64,000 nt of DNA from Streptacidiphilus albus JL83 (GTDB lineage: Bacteria > Actinomycetota > Actinomycetes > Streptomycetales > Streptomycetaceae). The notes under the pieces were generated by a model. That model searched no databases and was not told the DNA's origin. It was given only the letters and a program-made list of their open reading frames with translations. The stretch spans positions 2,480,001-2,544,000 of the forward strand of contig NZ_JQML01000001.1 of the NCBI RefSeq assembly GCF_000744705.1. The letters are read 5' to 3'. Position 1 is the stretch's first letter. Every line of letters begins with the position of its first letter. Shown piece by piece: positions 36,414-44,736 of the stretch. The position numbers were made by a program, and so were the translations under genes.

Positions 36414-36943
36414 CGGTTCAGCACCCAGCCCCGGCCGGCCCGGGCCGACAGTGCGCCGAGCAGCGCGCCGGCCGCGACGTCGGTCGGGTAGTGCACGCCC
36501 ACGACCAGCCGGGAGACCCCCATCGCCCCGGCGCCCGCGGCCAGCGCCAGCGCGCCCGGCCAGGGCAGCGCCGGTCCGTAGAGCACCGCCGCCGCTGCCG
36601 CCGAGGCCGCGTGCGAGCTGGGGAAGCTGTGCCGTCCGGCGGTCCGCACCAGCGGCTCCAGTCCGTCCAGCTGCGGACGCGGGCGGCGGACCACCCGCTT
36701 CACCGCCATGCTCGCCAGGTGGGCCCCGGCCACCACGGCGGTGGCCCGCAGCCACCGGGTCCGGTGCGGCCGGTCCACCGCCGCCCCGGCCAGACCGCCG
36801 ACCACCCAGAGCGCGCCGTGCTCGCCCGCGAAGGACAGCGCCCGCGCCGCGCCGGTGACCCGGGGTGCTGCCAACCGTGTCCGCACCGCGCGGAGCAGCG
36901 CGGCGTCCGCGCCGGGACGGCCGCTGGGGCGGGGCTCGGCCAT
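36380..36943 (-). CDS. PAP2-family phosphatase, probable polyprenylphosphoryl-phosphoribose phosphatase
   Basis: 187 residues with all three PAP2 motifs: KRVVRRPRPQ, SFPSSHAAS and SRLVVGVHYPTDV, in a five- to six-helix membrane protein. In mycobacteria the PAP2 protein beside the UbiA enzyme removes the 5-phosphate from decaprenylphosphoryl-5-phosphoribose; the location among UbiA, DprE1 and DprE2 homologues suggests the same step here. It is divergent from the DprE1 gene (99 bp). ATG 36943 has a weak ribosome site. Confidence 0.85.
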   Translation of the reverse strand: MAEPRPSGRPGADAALLRAVRTRLAAPRVTGAARALSFAGEHGALWVVGGLAGAAVDRPHRTRWLRATAVVAGAHLASMAVKRVVRRPRPQLDGLEPLVRTAGRHSFPSSHAASAAAAAVLYGPALPWPGALALAAGAGAMGVSRLVVGVHYPTDVAAGALLGALSARAGRGWVLNRQTGLLPIRCA

Positions 36944-36976
36944 CACGTACCACCGTTCCGGATGCTGACGTCCTGT

Positions 36977-36982
36977 TAGATT
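36977..36982 (+). promoter_or_regulatory. -10-like hexamer of the DprE1/DprE2 transcript
   Basis: TAGATT fits the actinomycete HrdB -10 consensus (TANNNT) and is the only AT-rich hexamer in the divergent region. No convincing -35 is seen. It would give a leader of about 55 nt before ATG 37043. Confidence 0.4.
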
Positions 36983-37042
36983 GCCTGACGAAAGGATATG
37001 AGTGATTTGCCCGGTTTGCCCGGAAGGATCAGAAGGAGTCGC

Positions 37043-38386
37043 ATGGAATCCCTCGCCGGGTGGGGCCGCACCGCCCCCACCCTCGCCCGGGTCGAACGCC
37101 CGAGCACCGTCGAGCAGGCCAGGCGCGCGATCCGGACCGCCGGTCCGCGCGGGGCCGTCGCGCGCGGCCTCGGCCGCTCCTACGGCGACGCCGCGCAGAA
37201 CGCCGGCGGCTCCGTCCTCAGCATGACCGGCCTCGACCGGATCCTGGCCGTCGACCTGGCCGCCGGGACCGTCACCGCCGAGGCGGGGGTGAGCCTGCAC
37301 CAGCTGATGCGGGTGCTGCTCCCGCTCGGCTGGTTCGTCCCGGTGACCCCGGGCACCCGCTACGTCACCCTGGGCGGTGCGATCGGGGCCGACATCCACG
37401 GCAAGAACCACCATGGCAGCGGCAGTTTCTGTCGCCATGTCAACTCCTTCGACCTGCTGACCGCCGACGGCGGGCTGCGCACCGTCGACCGCGAGCAACA
37501 CGCCGACCTCTTCCACGCGACCGCCGGCGGCATGGGCCTGACCGGCGTGGTCACCGCCGCGACGGTCCGGCTGCTGCCGGTGCGGACCTCGCTGATGTCG
37601 GTGGACACCGAGCGCGCGACCGACCTGGACGACCTGATGGCCCGGCTCACCGCGACCGACCACCGCTACCGCTACTCCGTCGCCTGGATCGACCTGCTGG
37701 CCAAGGGCTCCGCCCTCGGCCGCGCCGTGCTCACCCGGGGCGACCACGCCGAACCCGGGCAGCTGACCCCCGCCCAGCGGCGCGACCCGCTCGCCTTCCG
37801 CCCGGGGACGCTGCCCGCCGCGCCGTCCTGGGTCCCCGGCGGGCTGCTCCGCCCCGCGACCGTCGGCCTCTTCAACGAGCTCTGGTACCGCCGGGCGCCG
37901 CGCGAGCGGCACGGCGAGATCCAGAAGCTCAGCACCTTCTTCCACCCGCTGGACGGCCTGCCGGAGTGGAACCGGATCTACGGCCCCGGCGGCTTCGTCC
38001 AGTACCAGTTCGTGGTCGGACTCGATCAGGAGCGGGCGCTGCGCCGGATCGTCGAGCGGATCAGCCGGGGCAACTGCCCCTCCTTCCTCGCCGTGCTCAA
38101 GCGGTTCGGCAGCGGCGATCCGGGCTGGCTGTCCTTCCCCACCGAGGGCTGGACCCTGGCCCTGGACATCCCCGCCCGGATGCCCGGTCTCGCCGCCCTG
38201 CTCGACGCCCTCGACGAGGAGGTGGCCGCGGCGGGCGGCCGGGTCTACCTCGCCAAGGACTCCCGACTGCGCCCGGAACTGCTGGACGCCATGTACCCGA
38301 GGCTGGGCGACTTCCGCCGGCTGCGCGCCGAGCTGGACCCGGCCGGACTGTTCACCTCCGACCTGGCCCGCCGCCTCCGGCTCTGA
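37043..38386 (+). CDS. dprE1: Decaprenylphosphoryl-beta-D-ribose oxidase homologue (DprE1)
   Basis: 447-residue FAD-dependent oxidase that oxidises the ribose 2-hydroxyl of the polyprenyl-linked sugar. LAGWGRTAPTLA and RGLGRSYGDAAQN (residues 41-53) form the FAD pyrophosphate region, GAIGADIHGKNHH contains the conserved His cluster, and VYLAKDSR holds the catalytic Lys. The Cys attacked by benzothiazinones in Mycobacterium tuberculosis (the WNICVD motif) is Ala373 here (WTLALD), predicting insensitivity to covalent inhibition. ATG 37043 is chosen because AAGGAG at 37033-37038 precedes it; ATG 36998 has its SD too close. DprE2 follows 68 bp later. Confidence 0.93.
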   Translation: MESLAGWGRTAPTLARVERPSTVEQARRAIRTAGPRGAVARGLGRSYGDAAQNAGGSVLSMTGLDRILAVDLAAGTVTAEAGVSLHQLMRVLLPLGWFVPVTPGTRYVTLGGAIGADIHGKNHHGSGSFCRHVNSFDLLTADGGLRTVDREQHADLFHATAGGMGLTGVVTAATVRLLPVRTSLMSVDTERATDLDDLMARLTATDHRYRYSVAWIDLLAKGSALGRAVLTRGDHAEPGQLTPAQRRDPLAFRPGTLPAAPSWVPGGLLRPATVGLFNELWYRRAPRERHGEIQKLSTFFHPLDGLPEWNRIYGPGGFVQYQFVVGLDQERALRRIVERISRGNCPSFLAVLKRFGSGDPGWLSFPTEGWTLALDIPARMPGLAALLDALDEEVAAAGGRVYLAKDSRLRPELLDAMYPRLGDFRRLRAELDPAGLFTSDLARRLRL

Positions 38387-38454
38387 CGCCGCCCCTTCCC
38401 CTCTCCTCCCCCGCCTCCCCATCCCCCGCCTCCCCTCCCTCGCAAAGGAACCCG

Positions 38455-39210
38455 ATGAAGAACGCTCTGGGAGACCCCCAGTCCCTGTTGGTGCTCGGGG
38501 GCTCCTCGGACATCGCCCGGGCCACGGCCCGGATGCTGGTCCGCCGCCGGACCACCAGGGTCCACCTGGCCGGCCGCCCCTCGCCCGCCCTGGACGCCGC
38601 CGCCGCCGAACTGCGCGCCCTGGGCGCGGAGGTCAGCGTGCTGGACTTCGACGCCGCGGACCCCGGCAGCCACGCCGGGGTGCTGGGCAAGGCCTTCACC
38701 GAGGGCGACATCGACCTGGTGCTGCTCGCCTTCGGCGTCCTCGGCGACCAGGCGGCGGACGAGCAGGACCCGGTCGCCGCCGCCCGGGTGGCGCAGGTCA
38801 ACTATGTCGGCGCGGTGTCCGCCTCACTGGTCTGCACCCAGCAGTTGCGGGCCCAGGGCCACGGCACGCTGGCGGTGCTCTCCTCCGTCGCCGGCGAGCG
38901 GGCCCGCAGCTCCAACTACATCTACGGCTCGACCAAGGCCGGGCTCGACGCCTTCGCCCAGGGTCTCGGTGACTCGCTGCAGGGCTCGGGGGTGCAGGTG
39001 ATGGTGGTCCGGCCCGGGTTCGTCCGCTCGCGGATGACCCAGGGAATGCGGCCCGCCCCGCTGGCCACCACCCCGGACGCGGTCGCCGCCGTCATCCTGG
39101 CCGGGTTGCGTCGCAACGCCCACACGGTCTGGGCCCCGGGGGCGCTCCGGCCGGTGATGGCCGGTCTGCGCCACCTGCCGCGCCCGGTCTTCCGCCGCCT
39201 GCCGCTCTGA
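38455..39210 (+). CDS. dprE2: Decaprenylphosphoryl-2-keto-ribose reductase homologue (DprE2), SDR family
   Basis: 251-residue short-chain dehydrogenase. VLGGSSDIARATARML is the glycine-rich NAD(P) loop (GGSSDIA, as in DprE2), LAFGVLGDQ matches the NAG-equivalent, and the catalytic Ser and YxxxK lie in LSSVAGERARSSNYIYGSTKAGLDAF. RPGFVRSRMTQGM follows. It reduces the 2-keto intermediate made by DprE1 to the arabinose epimer. AAAGGAA precedes ATG 38455. Its tail (RHLPRPVFRRLPL) resembles the usual membrane-associating C terminus. Confidence 0.92.
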   Translation: MKNALGDPQSLLVLGGSSDIARATARMLVRRRTTRVHLAGRPSPALDAAAAELRALGAEVSVLDFDAADPGSHAGVLGKAFTEGDIDLVLLAFGVLGDQAADEQDPVAAARVAQVNYVGAVSASLVCTQQLRAQGHGTLAVLSSVAGERARSSNYIYGSTKAGLDAFAQGLGDSLQGSGVQVMVVRPGFVRSRMTQGMRPAPLATTPDAVAAVILAGLRRNAHTVWAPGALRPVMAGLRHLPRPVFRRLPL

Positions 39211-39503
39211 CCTCCGACGGCCTGATCCGCTGCAGCCAAAGGTTGCTGACGGTGACTCAGGTCGACGGTGGCGGGACCGCCCGACTCCGGTCCGGAACCG
39301 GGGCCGGACCGGGTCGGGGACGGACACCTCGCTGACGAGCTGCCAAGTGACACGCCGACAGCAGCCGAGGACGATCACCCGTTCGCTGCGTTCGAGATGT
39401 ATGCCGCTTATGTCCGACTTAGCGTCAGTCGTGTTGCAGCGCGGTATCCCGTACCCGGGGAACGCCCCGGGTGCCCGCGCCGCAGAAACTCGGAGAACAC
39501 CTG

Positions 39504-40010
39504 ATGCGTCGTACCCCGCGCCTTGCTGCCGCCGCCGCGCTGACCGCCCTGATGACCGGGCTGGCGGCTCCGGCAGCCATAGCCGCGTCCACCCCCACCT
39601 GGGGCTGGAGCGTCTCGCCCGGCACGGTCGCCCCCGGTGGCCAGGTCACCCTGAGCGCGCACGGCTGCCCCGTCCCCACGGTCACCGTCTCCTCGGGCGT
39701 CTTCGACACGGTCACCCTGAACGAGGGCCGCCCGGCGAAGGCCAGGGTCGACTGGGACGCCAAGCCCGGCGCCCAGTACACGGTCACCTTCAAGTGCCAG
39801 AAGCAGACCGGGACGGTCGAGCTGACGATCGCCTCGAACCGGCCGGTCCACCCGGTCCACCCGGTCCACCCGGTCGGTCCGGTCAACACCGGGCTGGGCG
39901 GTGGCACCAGCGGCATGAACGCCGCCGAGCTGACCGGCGGTGCGCTGCTGCTGACCGCTGCCGTGGGCACGGTCGTGCTCCGTCGCCGCCGGGCCGACGG
40001 CCGCGTCTGA
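39504..40010 (+). CDS. Secreted surface protein with C-terminal anchor and His-Pro-Val repeats
   Basis: 168 residues: a clear signal peptide (RRTPRLAAAAALTALMTGLAAPAAIAAS), a beta-sandwich domain of about 85 residues (GWSVSPGTVAPGGQVTLSAHGC through KPGAQYTVTFKC, one Cys pair), a tandem PVHPVHPVHPVGP spacer, then VNTGLGGG, a hydrophobic helix and RRRRADG. The tail resembles a sorting signal but lacks a canonical LPxTG; VNTG could be a variant or the protein may simply stay membrane-anchored. GGAGA precedes ATG 39504. A perfect hairpin terminates it. Confidence 0.82.
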   Translation: MRRTPRLAAAAALTALMTGLAAPAAIAASTPTWGWSVSPGTVAPGGQVTLSAHGCPVPTVTVSSGVFDTVTLNEGRPAKARVDWDAKPGAQYTVTFKCQKQTGTVELTIASNRPVHPVHPVHPVGPVNTGLGGGTSGMNAAELTGGALLLTAAVGTVVLRRRRADGRV

Positions 40011-40028
40011 CGGGCACCCCGCAGTCGA

Positions 40029-40055
40029 GACCCGCCGACCGACGGTCGGCGGGTC
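40029..40055 (+). terminator. Perfect 12-bp hairpin
   Basis: Arms 40029-40040 and 40044-40055 are exact reverse complements with a 3-nt loop, 19 bp after the surface protein stop. Confidence 0.85.
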
Positions 40056-40106
40056 CTCGCACGTCGTACCGCACCACCCCCGCAGGTGCTCCCCCGGGAC
40101 GGACCG

Positions 40107-40847
40107 ATGACCATCACCTTGGCGAGCAACCGTTCGGCACTGCTGTTCATGCTGGCCGCCTTCATCCTGACCTTCCTGGTGACCCGGCTGGTGGTGCGGC
40201 TGATCCGCGCGGGCCACGGCCCCTTCGGCAACATCGAGGCCAACGGCGTCCACATCCACCACCTGGTGCCGGGCATCTTCCTGATGCTGGTCAGTGCGCC
40301 GCTGCAGTTCGTCCTCGATCCGCAGGGCCTCGGCCGTGATGTGCTGGCCGCGCTCTTCGGCGTCGGCGCCGCGCTCACCCTGGACGAGTACGCGCTCTGG
40401 CTGCACCTCACCGACGTCTACTGGGAGCAGGAGGGGCGCAAGTCGGTCGACGCCGTGGTCACCGTGGCCGCGATCGGCGCCATCGGCCTGCTCGCCGCCA
40501 ACCCCTTCGCCCGGGACCCGGGCGAGAGCGACGGGATCTTCGCGTCGGTGCTCGCCGTCCAGTGCGTACTCTCGCTGCTGGCGGTGCTGAAGGGACGGAT
40601 GGTGCTCGGCATCGGCGGGCTGCTGATCCCGCTGCTCTCGCTGTACGGCCTCTGCCGGCTGGCCCGTCCGGGCTCGCCGTGGTTCCGCCGGTTCTACCGC
40701 GAGGGCGGGCGGAAGTACGAGCGGGCGGTCCGCCGGGCCCGGCGGCGCGGGCTGTCCGACCGGCTGAAGGGGCTGATCAGCGGCGTTCCGGGGCCGGAGG
40801 CGGGTCCTGGGCCGGGGCCGGGTTCTGGGTCCGGGGCGCAGCCGTGA
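40107..40847 (+). CDS. Polytopic membrane protein with a HxHH motif, function unknown
   Basis: 246 residues with about six membrane helices. The first loop carries NIEANGVHIHHLVPGIFLML, whose His-x-His-His cluster at a membrane boundary could bind metal, followed by LDEYALWLHLTDVYWEQEGRKSVDAV, rich in acidic residues. The C-terminal tail (about 45 residues) is basic and then Gly/Pro-rich (GPGPGPGSGSG). Similar proteins occur in actinomycetes without assigned function. It lies beyond the terminator of the surface protein and converges with the phosphatase gene, overlapping it by 71 bp. Confidence 0.75.
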   Translation: MTITLASNRSALLFMLAAFILTFLVTRLVVRLIRAGHGPFGNIEANGVHIHHLVPGIFLMLVSAPLQFVLDPQGLGRDVLAALFGVGAALTLDEYALWLHLTDVYWEQEGRKSVDAVVTVAAIGAIGLLAANPFARDPGESDGIFASVLAVQCVLSLLAVLKGRMVLGIGGLLIPLLSLYGLCRLARPGSPWFRRFYREGGRKYERAVRRARRRGLSDRLKGLISGVPGPEAGPGPGPGSGSGAQP

Positions 40848-42270
40848 GCGCGGCACCCGGCGGGCGCGAGCGCACCCGGGCCGCGACGACGGCGATGTCG
40901 TCCTCGGCCGACTGCGGGACCAGGCCGGACAGGACCAGGTCGAGCAGGTCGTCGAGCGGACCGGTCACCGGCAGCCGGAGCCGGGTGACCCGCTCCAGCG
41001 AGCAGTCGATGTCCTCACCCCGCCGCTCCACCAGCCCGTCGGTGTAGAGCAGCAGCACCTGGTCCGGCCGGAGCTCCCGGGTGACCGACTCGTAGCCGCC
41101 GAAGCCGGTGCCGAGCGGCGGGCCGGTGGGGACCTCGATCAACTCGACGCCGCCGTCGGCCCCGAAGAGCGCGGGCGGGAGGTGTCCGGCCCCGGCGTAG
41201 GTGGCGCGGCCACGGGTGGGGTCGACCAGGACCAGCAGACAGGTCGCCGGACGGGCGGTCCCGGCCTGCGCGATCAGGTCGTCGACCTGGCGCAGGATCC
41301 GGTGCGGCGGCAGGTCGGTCCCGGCCACGTAGCGCAGCATCGCCCGGTAGCTGCTCATGTCCACGGCCGCCTCGACCCCGTGGCCCATCACGTCGCCGAT
41401 GACCAGCAGGGTGCGTCCGTAGGACAGCCGGACGGTCTCGAACCAGTCGCCGCCGACCACCGCGCTGGAGCCCGAGGGCAGGTAGCGGGACGCCAGTTCG
41501 AGGCTGGGGTGCGGGCTGCCGGGCTCGGTGAGCAGCGCCCGTTGCAGTTCCAGGGTGACGTTCTGGGAGCGGGCGTAGCGCAGGGCGCTGTCGATGTCGG
41601 GGGCGGCGCGGCGGGCCACGTCCCGGGCCATCGCGATCTCGTGCTCGGTGAACCCGGCCTCCCCGGTCCGTTCCAGGGTCAGCACCCCGAGCACCTGCTC
41701 GCGGGCGCAGAGCGGCACGGTCAGCACCGTGCGGCCGTCCGGCGGGCCGCCGTGGTCGGCCGGCGGCGTGCCGGGTGACGGGGGGTGCAGCCCCTCCGCC
41801 GGCAGCGGCTGCCGCAGCACCGGTTCGCCGGACAGCAGGCAGCGGACGACCGCCGACTCCGGCTCGTACTTGCACTCCTGGCCCACGGCCGGCTGCTCGC
41901 GCCGTGGCGACCGGTCCGGCTGCTCCGGTCCGATCGCCACGGCGGTACGGCGCAGCCGCTGGACGCCGGGGACCGCGAGGGTGCGCCCCCGGACCGACTC
42001 GGCCGGCAGCAGCTCGACCACGGCCACCTCGGCCAGCAGCGGGACCAGGAAGTCGGCGAGTTCGGCACAGGTCCGGTCGCAGTCGAGGGTGGTGCCGATG
42101 CGCAGCCCGGCGTCGTCCAGCAGGGCGAGCCGTTCCCGGGCCTGCCGCAGCTCGTCCTTCAGCCGGTCGTCGCCCGCGGTCGGACCGGTGGGCTCGACGT
42201 CGCCATGGCCGCGTCCGTTCAACCGCACCCTTCGGCCGGATCCCCGGTCGAACCTGGGAGCCATGGTCAC
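40777..42270 (-). CDS. GAF-domain PP2C (SpoIIE-type) serine phosphatase
   Basis: 497 residues, soluble. After a short basic N terminus come a coiled-coil-like helix (DRLKDELRQARERLALLDDAGLRIG), a GAF sensor (residues about 70-250, ending in LTVPLCAREQVLGVLTLERTG) and a PP2C/SpoIIE catalytic domain with VVGGDWFETVRLSYGRTLLVIGDVMGHGVEAA, YAGAGHLPPALF and LLLYTDGLVERRGEDID plus the terminal DDIAVVAAR. Typical of streptomycete partner-switching phosphatases. The GTG at 42270 has GGGAGA six bases upstream; ATG 42264 is the alternative. Confidence 0.92.
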   Translation of the reverse strand: MTMAPRFDRGSGRRVRLNGRGHGDVEPTGPTAGDDRLKDELRQARERLALLDDAGLRIGTTLDCDRTCAELADFLVPLLAEVAVVELLPAESVRGRTLAVPGVQRLRRTAVAIGPEQPDRSPRREQPAVGQECKYEPESAVVRCLLSGEPVLRQPLPAEGLHPPSPGTPPADHGGPPDGRTVLTVPLCAREQVLGVLTLERTGEAGFTEHEIAMARDVARRAAPDIDSALRYARSQNVTLELQRALLTEPGSPHPSLELASRYLPSGSSAVVGGDWFETVRLSYGRTLLVIGDVMGHGVEAAVDMSSYRAMLRYVAGTDLPPHRILRQVDDLIAQAGTARPATCLLVLVDPTRGRATYAGAGHLPPALFGADGGVELIEVPTGPPLGTGFGGYESVTRELRPDQVLLLYTDGLVERRGEDIDCSLERVTRLRLPVTGPLDDLLDLVLSGLVPQSAEDDIAVVAARVRSRPPGAALTAAPRTQNPAPAQDPPPAPERR

Positions 42271-42581
42271 TGTCGTTCTCCCGCACCTGTGGTAGGCACT
42301 CGTGGGCCGCAGCCGGGGCACGACGGCCGTGGTCCCCTTCGCGAGCACCCGCCTGCCCGCATCGGCGCACCTAGATTTAGCCCCCGGCCCGGCCCGCTGC
42401 GGGTGACGCCGAGGTGAGCATTGGCCGAACTGTTGGGGCGACCCGGCGCCGGGCCCCGTTCCGCCGTTCCGTCGGCGCACAGCTGTGGCAAAGCGGGTCA
42501 ATACACCGCGTTGCGCCCGGCATACCGTCCACTGGACGCAGGGGCTGCCGCCCCCGATGTCGCGTCCTGAACGGAGCACCC
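42271..42581. promoter_or_regulatory. 311-bp divergent region between phosphatase and DUF5133 genes
   Basis: No RNA gene or repeat is visible. The only AT-rich element is CTAGATTTAG at 42371-42380, containing TAGATT (plus) and TAAATC (minus), a plausible -10 for either direction. No -35 consensus accompanies it. Confidence 0.35.
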
Positions 42582-42833
42582 ATGCCGCTGATCAACTTCG
42601 CCGAACTCCGCCGCCTGGTCACCGAACTCGACTCCCTGGACCGCGCGTCCACGCTCGGGTCCGACGTGCTGTCGGCCCGGCGCCGGGAGGACCTCCACTA
42701 CACCCTCGGCGTCTGGGTCGGCATCCGCGACCCGCACCAGGCGCGGGCCCGGGCGCTCGACCTGCTCGCCGCGGACGCCCTCGGCCGCCGCGAACGGAGC
42801 AGCGCCGAGACCGTCCGGCCGTCCGCCCCCTGA
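42582..42833 (+). CDS. DUF5133 family small protein
   Basis: 83 residues. MPLINFAELRRLVTELDSLD and RRREDLHYTLGVWVGIRDPHQA match the streptomycete DUF5133 family, soluble helical proteins of unknown role often found near regulators. ACGGAG precedes ATG 42582. Divergent from the GAF-PP2C phosphatase. A CTCCTG-rich low-complexity stretch follows the stop (42856-42889). Confidence 0.82.
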   Translation: MPLINFAELRRLVTELDSLDRASTLGSDVLSARRREDLHYTLGVWVGIRDPHQARARALDLLAADALGRRERSSAETVRPSAP

Positions 42834-42892
42834 CTGCGGGAGTCCCGGCTGCAGCTCCTGCTCCTGCTCCTGCTCCGGCTCCTGCTCCGGCC

Positions 42893-43573
42893 TCAGGAGG
42901 CCGTGAAGCCGATCTGGGCGTGGGTTCCGTCGCAGAACGGCTTGTTGCGCGAGCTCCCGCAGCGACAGAGGGTGACCCGGTTGCGCACCTCGTAGACCGT
43001 GCCGTCGGCGGCCTTGACCGGGATGCCGCCACGGACCCAGATGCCGCCGCTGCACTGCTTCTGCGGGTCCTCGACCAGTCCGATGGACGGCGGGAGCTCG
43101 GGTTCCAACTGCTCGGCCGAGTCCGCCGCGAGCTTCCAGGCGACCAGTCGGCCCGACGGGCAGAGCCCCGCCTCCCGCTCGACGGCCCCGGCCCGGCCCG
43201 GCTCCTCGACCTGCTGCCAGATGCTGCCGTCCACGTCGCAGAAGCGGCCGAAGGCGCAGAGCCGCTGAGCGTCCGTCAGGGTGACCTCGGGTCCGTCCTG
43301 CTCCCCGGACTGCTGCAGATAGGGAAGCCTGGAGGCGGTCTCCTCGCCCTCGAAGCCGACCCGGAGATGACTGCCGTCGCAGTAGGGCTTGTCGGCGGAC
43401 TGACCGCAGCGGCAGAGCTTGTACTCCGCCGCGGCCTCGTAGCTCCGCCCCCGTTCCCACGTCCGCGAATCCCCGGCCGCGTCCGTGCCGATGACCTCCT
43501 CGGCCAGCGGCACCCCGCCGGTGACCACGTACGGACCGTTCTCGGTGACCTGGACTGCGTATTCCTCCGTCAT
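42893..43573 (-). CDS. CDGSH iron-sulfur domain protein with two clusters
   Basis: 226 residues. Two complete CDGSH motifs (C-x-C-x2-S-x3-P-x-C-D-G-x-H) are visible: CRCGQSADKPYCDGSH (residues about 54-69) and CRCGSSRNKPFCDGTH near the C terminus, each ligating a 2Fe-2S cluster through three Cys and one His. The central segment (LCAFGRFC...LCPSGRL) contains three more Cys and matches the middle of similar bacterial proteins. Probably a soluble redox or iron-sulfur handling protein. ATG 43573 has a weak GGAGG-type site. Confidence 0.92.
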   Translation of the reverse strand: MTEEYAVQVTENGPYVVTGGVPLAEEVIGTDAAGDSRTWERGRSYEAAAEYKLCRCGQSADKPYCDGSHLRVGFEGEETASRLPYLQQSGEQDGPEVTLTDAQRLCAFGRFCDVDGSIWQQVEEPGRAGAVEREAGLCPSGRLVAWKLAADSAEQLEPELPPSIGLVEDPQKQCSGGIWVRGGIPVKAADGTVYEVRNRVTLCRCGSSRNKPFCDGTHAQIGFTAS

Positions 43574-43646
43574 GGCCCCCAGTATCGAACGGCCGTCCGG
43601 AGTCGGCGCGTCGAGCGGAGGGTCGGCTGTGCCTCTCCGTCCTCCC

Positions 43647-44561
43647 TCAACTCGTCGGCAGGGCCCCGGGCGGTGGGCCGACCAGCAGCGCCTCGGCGGA
43701 CCGGCGGAACGCCGCCACCAGTCGGCTGCGGTCGCCGGCCCGGCTCGCCAGCACCACGTGGCTCGGCTCGACACCCTCCAGCGGGACCGTGGTGAGGTCG
43801 GCCCGGAGGCTGGTGGAGCGCAGGCCCGCCGCGACGATGGCCACCGCCTGCCCGGCCGCGATGAACTCCAGCTTGTCCTCGACCGCCGCAACCAGCGGGC
43901 CGTCCGGCGCCGGGCGTCCGTCGGGGCGCGGGTCGATGCGCCAGAAGGCGTTCCAGGCCGGGTCGGGCACCTTGGGCACCGGCTCGTCCGCGATGTCGTC
44001 GAGGGTGACCGACTCCTTGCCGGCCAGCCGGTGGTCGACGGCGACCAGCAGCATCCGGGGCTCGTCGTAGAGCACGGTCACCTGCAGCTGGTCGGTCCGG
44101 AACGGCAGCCGGGTCACCGCCACGTCCACCCGGTGGTCCAGCAGGGCGTCGCGCGCCTCGCCCCAGTCCAGGTGCAGGCTCTGCACCTCGGCGTCCGGAT
44201 GCCGGTGCCGCAGGTCGCGCACGGCCGGGGTGATGATCAGCCCGAGCGTGTAGCCGACGGTGATCCGACTCGGCCGGGCGGCGGCCTGGGCGGCGGCGGC
44301 CGACTGGGCCGCGGAGCGCAGCAGGGCCCTGGCCCGGGGCAGGAAGACCTCCCCGGCCTCGGTCAGCCGGCTGCCCTGCGGCGTGCGGTCCAGCAGCCTG
44401 ACCCCCAACTCCCGCTCCAGGCGGGCGACCTGGCGACTGAGCGAGGGCTGGGTGAGGTGCAGCGCCGCAGCGGCGCGGCCGAAGTGCCGGTGCTCGGCAA
44501 CGACGGTGAAGTACCGGACCAGCCGCAGATCGAGGTCCGGCGCACGGTGGGGCTCGGTCAT
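43647..44561 (-). CDS. LysR-family transcriptional regulator
   Basis: 304 residues. The N-terminal winged helix-turn-helix is classical: LRLVRYFTVVAEHRHFGRAAAALHLTQPSLSRQVARLERELGVRLLDRT. Residues about 95-300 form the periplasmic-binding-protein-like effector domain (ITVGYTLGLIITPAVRDL, LPFRTDQLQVTVLYDEPRMLLV). It is divergent from the NAD(P)-binding SDR gene with a 175-bp shared region and most likely regulates it; the inducer is unknown. Confidence 0.93.
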   Translation of the reverse strand: MTEPHRAPDLDLRLVRYFTVVAEHRHFGRAAAALHLTQPSLSRQVARLERELGVRLLDRTPQGSRLTEAGEVFLPRARALLRSAAQSAAAAQAAARPSRITVGYTLGLIITPAVRDLRHRHPDAEVQSLHLDWGEARDALLDHRVDVAVTRLPFRTDQLQVTVLYDEPRMLLVAVDHRLAGKESVTLDDIADEPVPKVPDPAWNAFWRIDPRPDGRPAPDGPLVAAVEDKLEFIAAGQAVAIVAAGLRSTSLRADLTTVPLEGVEPSHVVLASRAGDRSRLVAAFRRSAEALLVGPPPGALPTS

Positions 44562-44736
44562 GCCTGAAGCGTAAGCCCTCCGATCCCGCCCGCTACCGCA
44601 GAACTCCGGGCTGAACTGGGACGATGCCTGAAATGCATGGCCCGGTACGGAACAGGCCTTGGACCCGGCCGGTGCCCCGCCCGGACGATGGAGGCACCGA
44701 CAGCCAACCACCCCCTGCTCGTCCAAGGAGCGCATC

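Noticed and set aside
36998-37042. Upstream ATG 36998 as start of DprE1
   Set aside because: The A/G-rich site is only 1-2 nt from it, whereas ATG 37043 has a well-spaced AAGGAG and matches the family N terminus.
39842-39887. Short tandem repeats (CCGGTCCAC) considered as a regulatory array
   Set aside because: They are inside a coding region and translate in frame to a Pro-Val-His spacer of the surface protein.
42840-42892. CTCCTG-rich stretch considered as a minisatellite or terminator
   Set aside because: Low-complexity sequence between two convergent stops without hairpin symmetry or clear repeat units.
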